From Maylandia zebra (Eukaryota; Chordata; Actinopteri; Cichliformes; Cichlidae): DNA of 64,000 bases. The stretch covers positions 8,572,264-8,636,263 of the forward strand of contig NC_135169.1 of the NCBI RefSeq assembly GCF_041146795.1, written 5' to 3'. A program made the translations under genes and the position numbers. Below are positions 45,700-57,149 of the stretch, in pieces; position 1 is the first letter of the stretch; the number at the start of each line of letters is the position of its first letter. The notes under the pieces are model-generated. The model was not told the origin of the DNA and did no database searches. It worked only from the letters and a program-made list of their open reading frames with translations.

Positions 45700-46275
45700 C
45701 AGGGGTGGCAAACTCAATCGCACAGGGGGCCAAAGGTCAAGGCACACTTTAGGTCTCGGGCCACACAAGATAAACATTTATTGAACACTAAAACAATGTT
45801 TTTAAACATATATATGAATTAAAAAAAGACAGGAATATTATTAAATAAACTTCAAAAAATAAACTTTAAATATTTTGCTCTCCATAAAAATATATCCTGT
45901 CAAAATTACACAAGTTAGAAATATGAACATGCTGCCAGAAACCCAGAAAAATAAATGAGAGCAAACACAAGGTTGGAGCCGCATGTAGACGAGCTGGGCG
46001 CTGCTGCAGGAGTGCAGCTAATAAACTGTGTGGGCCAGTCAGTGTCTTTCCCTGAGTGCATCATTACACTGCAGCTGCAGCTGCATCTGCACAGGTGTAG
46101 CTCAGCAAAGTGCGCTGACTTGGTTCAACATTACTGCAACAGGGAAAGTGAGGCAGGCTGCACTAGTGCATTAGTGACAGCTTCACTGCGTCACACCATG
46201 ATGGGATAGATGGTCGCAGAGGGTCAGAAAAGTTGGATTTGATGGGCTTTCGCCTGCAGTGTGAACGTAGCCTAA
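45700..46275. mobile_element. hAT-like non-autonomous element
   Basis: The left end CAGGGGTGGCAAACTCAATC resembles the CAGNGGT...CAAACTC ends of hAT-Charlie-type elements. The right end near GTGTGAACGTAGCC is less clear. The interior carries only short non-homologous frames. Confidence 0.4.
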
Positions 46276-46279
46276 GACT

Positions 46280-47225
46280 ACTAAATGAAAACACGTGGCT
46301 CAGTAGCACAAAAGACCACTAAAGCTAGGAAACACTTATTTCAAAAGCATGTGCTTTACTAACTATAAGAAGCTAACATTTTAATAGCTCACCTGAGTGC
46401 CTGCATCATGCACAGTGGCTGTGTCTTCAACACTGTAGCCCACACCGTTTACTGCATGTCACTGACTGGTAATCTGAAAGTGTGTGTGTTGTCCAACTGA
46501 ACCATATCCTTTTGGTTTTTTATTTGGCAATATTGAGTTTGAAAATCATCAAGATGACATTTGCCATAATCTGGAGGTACTTAATGAACCGCAGACGCAC
46601 AAAGATGCTTCTGTCGCCGTTTCACAGAGGTTTTTGGTTTCCAAGCAGTTTTCAGCCGAGTCCTCTGGGCTGCTGTTAAAGCTCCATGCTTGAGTTAGGA
46701 CTTGGGTTTTGTGTTCTTCTACAAAAAGGTTTGAGAGACCATTTTATTTCCTTTTCTTTTCTTTCTTTGCACACTTGAAATGTATATAGTTGGTGTACTA
46801 ATAGATCATCTAATGACTTTTATTTTACATGGAAGTCATTCTAAACTGTCCTTTTCTGTCTCATTTTCCAATTGGCTGTTCACCAAATCACTGTTCAGGT
46901 TGCTCCCCAATTTCAGGGGTGTCCCCAGTCATTACTGGGAAGAACAAAGGAACACACTGTTGGCATGTTTTATTTCATCTAGTGTGGATAATGATGAGTA
47001 AAAGACAGCTACCTTCACCATGCAAACAACAGTGTGACACAAAGATGAGGTTATGTATCTCTGTGTTGACCATCAGTCAATATGACAAATTAAACAGCAG
47101 TGACATTTTATCTGGGTGGAGGTAAAAACCATTGTTATAAAGCGAAATGCCAGCAAGCATGGAGCTAAAATAAATAACAGTGTATTTTAGTCTGTTTGTT
47201 CTTGGTTTTGAGTGAAGGTACAGAA
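46280..47225. other. No recognised gene; one protein-like stretch
   Basis: The frame at 46484-46690 (for example NIEFENHQDDICHNLEVLNE) looks protein-like in composition but matches no family I know and lacks clear splice sites. The remainder is AT-rich flank of the lectin gene. Confidence 0.25.
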
Positions 47226-47229
47226 ACAG

Positions 47230-47237
47230 TATATAAG
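47230..47237 (+). promoter_or_regulatory. TATA box of the C-type lectin gene
   Basis: TATATAAG sits about 170 bp before the lectin start codon. The first, noncoding exon would begin near 47260 and donate near 47310 (GGGAAG|ATAAGGTA region). Confidence 0.55.
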
Positions 47238-47405
47238 TGCTGGTGTTCGGTTCAGCACCTGCACACTTGAAGGCTGAAGTTACAAGCTGACACTGATAAC
47301 AGGGAAGATAAGGTATTATATCAAATGCTTGCTGGGAAGTGTCAGATTATTGTCTATCTTTTCTTTCATAAACGACCTACTTTGAATTTTCTGATTTGTA
47401 CAGAG

Positions 47406-48964
47406 ATGCTAAACATCACCATGAAGCTGCTGACTGTGTCTACACTTCTCTGCGCAATGGTGGCTCTGGGCACTGCTGCTGGTGAGTATTCCAGTATACT
47501 GAGCATCATCTATACATCTTATGCATGAATATATTAAACTGAAAATTATAATGAAAATCAACATTTGCTGTTGTCTAGCACTTCCAGATGAAGTGGCCAG
47601 TAATGGGACAGAGGCATCAATTTCAGCAGGTCAGTGGACTTTTCAGGTTTGAAACCAAAACTAATCACATTTTTATCATCAGTACATCAGCTTTCCTACG
47701 TCAGCTTTCATAAATTTGTTTTCATGTGTGATGGACAAGTACATTTATAGCTTAAAAAAGTTCATCTTTAACACTCAGATAAAAACACATTTTTCATGAA
47801 TTTTTATTTTAAAAACTTTTCCGACACAGTAAAGTAGCTCAATATTCTTTGATTGTCTTCAGGAGAACATCATGTTGAGAAGAGAGCAGCATCTTGTCCA
47901 AGCGGCTGGACTCAGTATGGGAATCGATGCTTTCTCTACGATAACCGTCAAATGACTTGGGCTCAGGCGCAGGTAAAAGCAGTGATGTGAATTTATCATT
48001 TATCCTTTGTGCAATCTTAACTCTTTCTGTTTACGTTGTCATTTCTATGAACTCAGTCTGTTGATTTCCATTGTAGCGAATCTGCCAGTCCTTGAATGCA
48101 AACCTGGCATCTGTAAACAGCAACGACGAGTACCAGTTCATTCGAGCCGTCATATCTAGTGCCTCTCGTGAAAGTGGACTAACATGGGTTGGTGGCTCAG
48201 ATGGTCAACAGGTATATCACTTATCATTATTCAGAGGACCCTCCCCCATTAGCAAGCACGTGGTGACAGTGGGGAAGAAAAACAATTTTTAACAGGAAGA
48301 AACCTGAGGCAGAACCAGGCTCAGGGATTAGTTCCCACCTGCAGTAGATATGGAGGTCTTTAAGATGGGATCTGATTAGTCAAGACTTTAAAATTCCTTC
48401 TTCATATTATTGTATCTACATGCACATTTAGAACTTGGAACTGTAGCTTATTTGTGAACATATTCTTGCCTACGTTTTTCTGTTTTCTAGGAGAATTACT
48501 GGTTTTGGATTGATGGAACCTATTTCACATTTACGCAGTGGTGTCACGGAGAACCTAACAACGTTGGGGGAAACGAGCATTGCTTAATGGTGAATTCTTC
48601 AGGTAAACCTAAAAGTACAATGTAAGAGCACTATAAATGTTAAAGAAAAAAGGAAACAATACCCAGAATCCCCCAAATTATCTTTATGCGTTTAATGTGA
48701 CAAACAGTGATGAGTGAAAAAATGTCAGCAGTACATTTTTCCATCATATTAATTATTTACATAGTGTTTTGATGCAATACTAAACACATGTATGTGTCAG
48801 GTGCTGTTGTTATACAGAACAACATATTTAGATCAGTGATCATTTCTCCATGTGATTGTGATTTCAGTTCATGCTGATTTTGTGTACTTACAGGAAGCAA
48901 GTGTTGGAATGATGGGAGATGTGACAGCCAATACCCATTTATTTGTGTCAGGGCCATCTGCTGA
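47406..48964 (+). CDS. Secreted C-type lectin (ladderlectin / lactose-binding lectin-like)
   Basis: Six coding exons join in phase: 47406-47481, 47579-47629, 47863-47972, 48077-48211, 48491-48602 and 48894-48964, giving 184 residues. The signal peptide (KLLTVSTLLCAMVALGTAA) may start at either of two Met codons (47406 or 47421). A short propeptide-like segment with an N-glycosylation site (NGT) and a basic KR follows. One C-type lectin domain then starts at CPSGWTQYGNRCFLYDN and continues MTWAQAQRICQSLNANLASV, ESGLTWVGGSDGQQ, ENYWFWIDGTYFTFTQW, GEPNN and CWNDGRCDSQYPFICVRAIC. The EPN and WND motifs are the classic calcium/mannose-type sugar-binding residues. Fish proteins of this shape are soluble, liver- or mucus-secreted pattern-recognition lectins. 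All borders are GT-AG. The poly(A) signal is probably ATTAAA near 49216. Confidence 0.9.
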
Positions 48965-48999
48965 TTCCTGGGCTCTCATGAAGGCGTGGCCTACCTGAC

Positions 49000-50280
49000 G
49001 ACAGAGCAAATCCTCTAATATATCACAATAAGAATCTGGTTCTGATTTGATTTACTTCTTTTCTTTTACTGTAATGCTGCATAAGGAATGAAGCGACAAG
49101 TGACATAAACTGGAGCTGCTCTTTTAACAGGAGCAGACTGCATGTGTACTTGAAAGAATGCTTTTAGCAAAACGTTGTTTCCCAGAATGAATTGTTGTTT
49201 CTCATCTTCTTCATCATTAAAATCTTAAGCATTGAATCAAAATGGTCTGTGCATTTAAATGCTTCATGCTTATCAGTGTGCTCTTAAATATCACATACAT
49301 CCACACTGTAAAATCTAACTAGTTCTCTGAGCTTAAAAAACGTATGCAAACGCATTGCCTAGAAAACAAAGAGACACTAACAACGCCTGATGACTAAATT
49401 AGGACGACTTAATCATTGTGAGTACAAAGTACTACAGATGACTTCATTTTTTCTGAGTGAGCAATACTAATTATTTATCCACTGAAAAAGATTTGAAATC
49501 TAACAAAATAAAAATATATATAAATTTTGTGTTAGCTTACTATTTTAAATTTTGCTAATGTTTTATCATCCTTGAACTTGAGATTTATAGTAGAACACTT
49601 AAACACTATAAGTATGGCTAAAAAATAACTATCAGCATTTCTTCTAATGCAGTTAAACTCAGTCCAACGGTGATTTTCAAATGCAAGAAAGTATATCAGT
49701 AAACATCTTGGACACTGTTCTGCTAAATATCAAACAAGCATATTCCTACTATTGTGTCTTGTGCTGTTTAATAATACTTAAACAATTATTAAATTGGTAT
49801 TTGTATATTTTTTTGTTACACAATTTAAAACTTTTAAAAACGTATAATAAAGTATTTCTCAACCTCATGCACTAGCTCACGCTGCCTATGCACTGCAGAA
49901 TGCTAAAGAAAAAAAACTTGTATGAACAGCACACAAGAGTGAAAACAGATATAAGATGCCTAGAAAAATCATATAAATGAAACTTGTATGTTTTGGATAC
50001 TTATGTGAAAGTAATGAGAAAGTGGCCACTTTCATGAGTAAATCACGTAAGCCTGATATGATTCACTATATGAAGCAGGCCACATCTTATGCAGGTCTTT
50101 TATAAGTTTTTCCTATTTCTTTTCCATATGGGCAGAAACACAGTCAGCCCAATATTTATGTACTAAAACCAACTATGGTCAGCTTAAGTTATAATTATTT
50201 AATTTTTCCACAGAGCCATATCCACCCCTGCTTGTGTCACTCAAGAATGCGAGTTTGATTGATGACCCTAGCCTTGACCT
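49000..50280. other. AT-rich gene-poor stretch
   Basis: No recognised feature beyond the lectin 3' untranslated region in the first 220 bp. Confidence 0.4.
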
Positions 50281-50309
50281 TTTGACCTTACCGGAAGTAC
50301 TCCGGAAGT

Positions 50310-51110
50310 GACTAATCGATTCCAGGGCTGTGCCCCAATTAAGAGACCACACGCTTGAAGTACGCGCACTACGCGTACTACGTACGGTGCGTACTATAAG
50401 TACGAGAAGTGCGGAAGTGAGAGGCGTGCTGTTCAGGTTGCCTAGCAACCATGATACTAACTGCGAGAAACGTTAACCTCTTCGACATGTCAATGGCTGT
50501 GAACAAAGAGAAACTTGTAAATAACTCATGAAAGAATAAAGTTATGTTGAAACCAAGCACACCATTGTTTTTCTTGTGACATTACCAATAAGTTTGATGT
50601 GTCACATGGCCCTCTTCCTATTGAAAAAACAAAAGTTGTATCCAAGATGGCCGACTTCTAAACGGCTACCATGGTCACCACCCATCTTGAGGAGTTTGCC
50701 CCCTCACATATACTAATGTGCCACAAACAGGACTTTAATATCACCAACCATTCCCATGTTATTACAGTGTATCCATATAAATGGCCCACCCTGTATATTG
50801 TGTTCAGTACACTTCACTACAGTGGGATTTCGGAAATATATAAATACGGACAACAGGCTCTTCCGCGGCAATCTCTTGTCGTCAATAAGCAACGTTTAGG
50901 GAGCTCTATAGTATTCAATGAGAGGACCCTGCACGTCAGTTCTCGACGCGAGGGGGTACCCTGCGCGTCGATAAGTGAAGCAGAGGGAGCCTGACCATGC
51001 GTCACACGTTTGACGAGTTGGGAGTGAGAACGTGTTGCTCTGGCACAGCTACAAGCCATGTGAGCTCGTAGCCCCTCCCACTAGGATGTACTACCACAGT
51101 CGACCGTCGT
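50310..51110. repeat. Dispersed DNA-repeat fragments with CG-rich inverted motifs
   Basis: CAGGGCTGTGCCCCAATTAA at 50322 looks like a transposon terminus. It is followed by GTACGCGCACTACGCGTACT and CTACGTACGGTGCGTAC, which are partly self-complementary. Around 50640-51100 CCAAGATGGCCGACTTC and a CG-rich block with GACGCGAGGGGGTACCCTGC occur. I read these as non-autonomous element pieces; no transposase is present. Confidence 0.4.
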
Positions 51111-51119
51111 AAAGCAGCC

Positions 51120-52280
51120 GCAAATCAATAGCAATACAAAAACCCTCAAAATCATTGAAGAACATTTGATAACCGAACACCCAATACAGATATATACATA
51201 TATACTGAATATCACACAATATCAGATCACCAAATTAACACTGGGTTACATTAACATTTTACCACAACTTCACCAGATGTAGCTAAAAAAAACTAGCCAT
51301 TGAAAGAGGTGAAGAGAGAAAGATGGCAGCTTGGTCAGCACTAGTTGCCTCTATAATGTATGCAAATACATGCAGGTCGGAATCTCCGCCCCTTAAGCGC
51401 ACCCCCGGACAGTGCCAGCAGATTGAAACTGAAAAACAAAAAATGTGATACAAAAAATGTAGTTTCAATTAATTGTTTTTTCACTATCATTTTTTTAAAC
51501 TTTCAATACAAGAGTACATTTATTTCAGTTACAATATTGTTTTTCAGTTTCATTTTAAGGTGGCATCGTTCTAACCCCATGATTCTGACTGAGAGACACC
51601 ATACCACTGTGTTCGGCCACCATGTGCTGAGATCAGTGAGCACATACTACACATACAGTTAGTTTTAGTTTGTTTTCCACTTTATTGTTCAGTAACTGAA
51701 TTTCTCTAAATTGTTTTGATTTATAATTGTCGCATTTGCAATAACTTTCCTTTGTTGGATTGTAAGTTTTAATGTTTTCATATATTATTTGGAAAAGTGT
51801 TTTAACAATACGTTGCATTAATGCATAGTTTGTATGAGAGAGATGTTATTTTTTGTCATTTAGGTCAAATATGACGTCATCAAACTTCTAAGTTGTGAAT
51901 TACAGCTAGAACAGCATAATTAATATTTGAGTTGCTGACCCTGTCTGTTGACAGGTCTGGTTTATTGTACACTGGATTGTTCCTGAGGTGCGAGCCTTCC
52001 CACCTGGACTTTGAAAGACTGAGATTCGCTTCTTTCTTGATGATCTGCTGCACTTTGCGTTGTGGTAGGACTGTATCACTCGCACTTTCACATACAGCTG
52101 GTTATAACACCACTGACTGACATTCTCTCACCCCTATTTTCTTTCACACCCTGGGAGTTTTTGGACTTTACCCCTTGGACATGTTTTATTTGGGACTTTA
52201 AATGATAAGCTGTTGTGTAGAACATTCTCCACATGTGAAAGGTGTGTGAGATTTTCATCTGAATGAACACTGAATTTGTG
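51120..52280. other. AT-rich, no gene recognised
   Basis: No conserved coding segment or repeat end was recognised. Confidence 0.35.
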
Positions 52281-52290
52281 TAATCTGCTT

Positions 52291-52293
<3 letters not shown>

Positions 52294-52325
<32 letters not shown>

Positions 52326-54393
52326 CTGTCCCGTTTGGCTCTTTTGCATCAGAATTGTTGTCTAAAGGCAAAGAAAGATGCCCAACGGATTTACTTTACC
52401 AAACTGACCATCCCAGCCTTGCCATAATGGTCCATTTGATTCACCTTTTATTGTTTATTTTATTTTCACTTGCTGAATACGGGACAGACTTGACTGGGGG
52501 AAAGAAGGGGAGAAAGAAAGAGGGAAAGAGAAACAGCTGAGAAGAGGGACGGGGGAGAAGGGCAAAAGACAAAAACCAACAGAATGGGCAGAAAAAAAAA
52601 TGCATATATCAATCACCTGGATCACCTGCTGAGAAAGAAAAAAGAAAACAAGCAGAAGAGAACAAGAGTAATAGAATAAACAAGATCACAATGATATATG
52701 GGAATATGACAGTAAATACTAAATGTTAAACATTATTGTGCAGCACATAAGATCAACAGAACACAGTGTGCTTTGAGGTAGGAGCCAAAAAGGGTGTAGT
52801 TTGTGGGTGTGATCACCCGTGTGTACACCTGTGAGCATGGACGCGCTTGTTTTTTGTTTTTTAAAAGGTTCCTTCATGTAATGATCTGCTAGAGGGTGTG
52901 GGGGGGCCACAGCCCCGTCCTCCAGGGCGTGAAGCAGGTGTGGAGGAGATCAAAACTCCAGACATCCAGAGGCCCCCAGAACACAAGAGACCATGGAAGA
53001 CCAACAGAGGGGCAGCTGCGCCACTGTCCCGGAAAGAGCTGAGGAGAGTCCCAGATGAGGGCTCACTCAGCAGCCGCAGAGCAGAAGCCAGGGGGAGTTG
53101 CAGTGACGCGCCCGTGAGCTCCGCCGGCAGCCAGCTGCGCCTGAGTGACCGAGCCCCAGGCCGAGAGGCCGGGGGCACCCCACCTCCGAAGTGGCCCGAG
53201 CGAGCCCCAGGCTCCAGGCCCCGATAAGCGGCCGCCAAGGAGTGAGCCGGCGTGTACCTGGACGCCCATCCCCGGACACAAAGAACCACCAACGCACCGA
53301 TGTCTGAGGGGGTCCGCCACTGGCAGGGGAAGTGGTGGTAGGGGGAGATAGGCCTCCAAACCTTGGAGGGCCTGAGATGTCCCCAGAGAGGTGGCGCCTG
53401 ACACCCAACCTGACATATAGACACAGACATACAGGCACACACAGATACAAACATCCATTCCCACCCTCATGCTCTCATATGCACTTACTCCACACTCAAC
53501 CGACGTGGAGACAGACATAAAGAGACGTTGTACACACGATCACACTCCCCAAGCGTACTCTACAAACCGGGTCTAGGTGCCCCCGCCCCTGGAGGGGGGA
53601 ACTGCACCCAGACCCAGGTGGTGTTTCCCTTTTCCCTGCGGTGGGGGGAGGCAGACCGCCCCGACTCCGCAGCAGCAGGAAGGCTCCACACTCCAGACCG
53701 CAGTCGGACGGCCAACTCCTCCTCCTAGCCCCCCTGCTCCAGCAGGTCGCAGAGAACGGGGGTGAGAGAAGACTCCAAACCTCCCTCCACCCGCTCATTG
53801 TAGTGTTGATGCATGTGTGTTCTAAGGTGCATTTAAAACCCAGGAGGGCATGGAGCTACCTGCCAGAGAGCAGCAGGTAAGCGCATGGTCCCTCCTGCTA
53901 GCCCTCAATGTCTACGTGTATTTAAAATTGAGAGGTGGGCAACGACGCCAGGGGTGAGGTGTACACCCTGATGGTACTTTGGACTCCGTGTATCGTGCCC
54001 ACCCCCAAGATCCTATATGTATGTGTAATGAGAGTGTGAGTAATGTGAATGTCTAAGTTGTGGGATAAAATTGAGGCAGAGGCAGCCAGAAGGGGACGGG
54101 GGGGGGGGGGGGGGGGGGGGGGTAGCCTCCTCTGCACCCTGGTGACATACCCCTACTCCAAGGCCCTGCATGTGTGGGTGGTTGTGGTGGAGCGGGAAGA
54201 GGGAGGCAGCTGGAGATGGGGAGGGAAGGAAGGGAGGGGCAGGTGACCCCTCCCTGGGGCCAGCTCCCCCGCTGACCCCAGTAGGCACCCCCATACTCCG
54301 CGACCCGCCAGGGAAAGGGGGCCCAGGCCCATCAGACCGGGCCCAGTGCAGCAGCGCCGCCCGGCCCCACAGAGCCCGGGACAGTCCACCTGC
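52294..54393 (-). mobile_element. GC-rich 5'-truncated LINE copy with 12-bp target duplication
   Basis: Identical 12-bp sequences AATCTGCTTTCT flank the block (52282-52293 and 54394-54405). On the minus strand the copy ends in a poly(A) tract (T-run on the plus strand to 52323). Its 3' end (AAACGGGACAGGC; GGTCAGTTTGGTAAAGTAAA) is the same family as the nested retrocopy at 33312-33654. The 2.1-kb body is GC-rich, very different from its AT-rich surroundings, and consists of what looks like an unusually long 3' untranslated region; a 25-base G run lies at 54098-54122. I see no reverse-transcriptase motif, so the family cannot be named. Long frames inside it come from GC richness and are not genes. 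Confidence 0.85.
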
Positions 54394-54419
54394 AATCTGC
54401 TTTCTATAACAGTTAAGGA

Positions 54420-55095
54420 GGCAGGTTACTAGGGTGTCCCAACATTGAGATCAAAAGTTACTATTTTTATGTGTTTTACTTTGCTTTCATTTGTTGTTCT
54501 TTTCTACAATTGTAAATCGCCTTTAACCTGTGGTTGTCAAACTCGTGCTTTATTTCAATAAAGCCGGTTTGTTCTTTTGAGTTACATTCCTGTCTCTGTG
54601 TCTCATTAAAACACATCCCTGTGCTTCTATAGTCGAACCTATTGGCCCATTAATATATTCTTTAATTAATAATAATTAATATTGTTTTTTCCTGTTACTG
54701 TGTTACACAACCATGTCCAGGTACAGTACACAATGTTCCTGCTTAAACGGTGCTCAAACCGGTGCTTAAAGAATGGAGAACACAAACTTTGTCCAAAAAC
54801 CTCTCATGTTCAGCTGTTTTTGGTAAAAAGATAACAATGTTAGCCTTTTCTGCAGCTATGGGGCATATATGGTATCACTCTTGGCTGGAAGCAGTGCTTA
54901 AACAATGGAAAAAACACAAACTTTGTCCAAAAACCTCTCATGTTCAGCTGTTTTCCACTTTTTCTTTGGTCATTTTAGCCTTTTTGGCCAGGGTGAAGGG
55001 AGTATCTGCCATCAAACAAGAAGACAGCCGCATGTAGCTATGATGATGTTTGCTAGTTCACCTTGCATGCATTAATGTAATAACGTGGTTAGCCT
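54420..55095. other. Partial direct duplication, no gene
   Basis: A block of about 65 bp (ACACAAACTTTGTCCAAAAA then CCTCTCATGTTCAGCTGTTT) occurs at about 54780-54822 and again at about 54907-54953, preceded in both cases by GTGCTTAAA-AATGGA. The spacing is about 130 bp. It could be internal structure of the adjacent hAT element. Confidence 0.5.
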
Positions 55096-55099
55096 ACTC

Positions 55100-55695
55100 A
55101 ACGTAAATTACACACGAACAACATTAAGCTACTCACGCAGAGAAGAACGGCTGCTGCTGCATCATCATCCTCATCATTTCTGCTACACTGGCAGGGCTAG
55201 GGGCCAGGACTCTCCTCTTCGGGTTTTTGGGGGATGTTGCTAACTCCGGGTCGATAACAGGCACCACACCCGCAGTAGATGTGCTCGGTGTGAGGTCTCG
55301 CAGCAAGCTATCAAATACGGCGCATTTCTGGGCTTTTAAAAAAAACGCTATGCGTCGCCAGGTGTTTCATCGGATTTGAGGTGTTACCTCCTTTGACAGC
55401 ATCACAGTATCAGCTTAAAGCACTTGTTGCTGCTGAGTTTGCATCTTTTGCTGTGAAGTACAGCCAGACTTTGACCGCTTCACCTTGGACATTTTTAATC
55501 TGTAGCTCTGCTCTAAAAGAATGTACGTACCTGGGCCCGCCTACTATCCTCGAAATGTAAAATGATTGGCTAGAATCTAAAGTGTATGACAGCTCAGGAA
55601 AAAAAGCACCGAAATAAAGCACTGAAATGTGCGCTGCTTTTCGGTCTGGTTACTACCGTTTACGGCACCGGATACCGGTACCCATCCCTACATAT
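55100..55695 (-). mobile_element. hAT transposon remnant with BED-finger start
   Basis: The right end (minus-strand 5' end) reads TAGGGATGGGTACCGGTATC, a common fish hAT terminus. Inward on the minus strand is VKVWLYFTAKDANSAATSAL, the start of a BED zinc finger that breaks before its second cysteine pair. Further on is KAQKCAVFDSLLRDL with SVAEMMRMMMQQQPFF, resembling the linker after the BED domain in ZBED-like transposases. The zinc finger middle and the catalytic core are missing, so this is an internally deleted, inactive copy. Confidence 0.6.
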
Positions 55696-55776
55696 AACAG
55701 ACAATCAACACAGGACGACATAAAGTGCAATGTGCAAAAATTGTAAAAAATCTAAACAAAGACAGAATAAAATGAT

Positions 55777-55778
<2 letters not shown>

Positions 55779-55836
<58 letters not shown>
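55779..55836. repeat. (TG)n microsatellite
   Basis: About 29 TG units followed by a short GA run. Confidence 0.95.
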
Positions 55837-55839
<3 letters not shown>

Positions 55840-55847
<8 letters not shown>

Positions 55848-56600
55848 TCACAGCAACAGGTTCATGGCCTCACAGGCAGCTCACGGACAGGATGGAAGTA
55901 GTTTGTGCATGAGAAGCAGAAGTCCCAGTTTGTCACTTCAGGTTTGACTGAGCTGTTTCCAGAAGAGCTAAAATAGACGTCCAGCTGCTGAGATCAGTTC
56001 CACTCTGTTGAGTTTCTTTGTGACTGTTTCCTGCCGGTATCATTACAGGTCATTTTAGAGTTTTTGGAGTGAAGCAGCTGCAGCGTCCTGATGGTTCCTC
56101 CTTTTATCATTGCTGTTAAAGCAGAAATAACCAGATTATAAAGGAGTCTCACTCATGTTTCTGCACTCTCATCCAAAGACGGTTCGGTACTGGGACCATG
56201 TTTGTTTATTTATTACAGGTTAATGTTCAGTCTCATGTCTCTGAGGTGTATCTTCTTTGCTGATGACACAACTTTATTGTAGTCAGGAACATTTACAGCA
56301 GCTTCTGGATCCCATGGAACGTGAACTGGTGACTGTTAGTAAACTGCTTTGATTGTAACACATGCTATTCACCTCTCTCTTCACTTAGGAAAAAATGTTT
56401 AATATTAGGAAATCACTCATTAAATATTCACAAAAAAATGTAACAAATGAAGTTTCACAGCAATATTTGTGAAGCGGTGCCAGGAGACCCAAGACAAACA
56501 TCAGCTGGATCATTTTACTTTGAAAAACTTGAAAAAACATGATAAAGTTGCTGTAGTTTTAGGACACTGACATAGTCGTGTCGTCAGACACGCAGAGACT
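55840..56600. other. No feature recognised
   Basis: At about 56190-56290 the text around TTTGCTGATGACACAACTTT may be an eroded LINE 'FADDTT' box. The rest is unassigned. Confidence 0.3.
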
Positions 56601-56605
56601 GGACT

Positions 56606-56606
<1 letters not shown>

Positions 56607-56683
<77 letters not shown>
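56607..56683. repeat. (CA)n microsatellite
   Basis: About 38 uninterrupted AC units. Confidence 0.95.
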
Positions 56684-56689
56684 AAGTTA

Positions 56690-57145
56690 CTTTTCAAAAT
56701 ACTTAGCATTTTGCACATTTCCATTGCACTGTGTTGTCTTGTTTATTTGCAATTTTTTGCACATTGCACTTTACGTAGTCGTGTGTTTGTCTGTTATATG
56801 TCATGTGTAGCACCAGGGTCTCAGAGGAAAGCTGTCTCATTTTACTCTGTACTGTACCACTGCACATGGTTGAAATCACAATAAAGCCACTTGACTTGTA
56901 TATCTGTACATTGTCCGTACTACATCTGTATATTTGCTTTTTGTATAGCAATATAAACATCTGTACACTTAGCTTATTTGTACATACTCTGTTCATAACT
57001 GTTCCCACCTTTCACACTATCCTTATCTGCATATAATCTGCTCTTATTGCACTTACTGCTCTTGCACATCTGATTAGATGCAAACTATATTTCAGTCTCT
57101 GTTTATACATTTGTAATGACAATAAAGTTGAATCCTAATCCTAAA
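56690..57145 (+). mobile_element. Two LINE-like 3' tails in series
   Basis: The first ends CACAATAAAGCCACTTGACTTG near 56900 and the second ends GACAATAAAGTTGAATCC with CTAATCC repeats near 57142. Both are preceded by 'TTGCAC'-rich AT sequence typical of fish LINE untranslated regions. No coding part remains. Confidence 0.5.
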
Positions 57146-57149
57146 GTCA

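Noticed and set aside
52861-54409. Multiple long frames in the GC-rich block
   Set aside because: They lie inside a retrocopy bounded by target duplications, show no family motif, and arise from low stop-codon density in GC-rich DNA.
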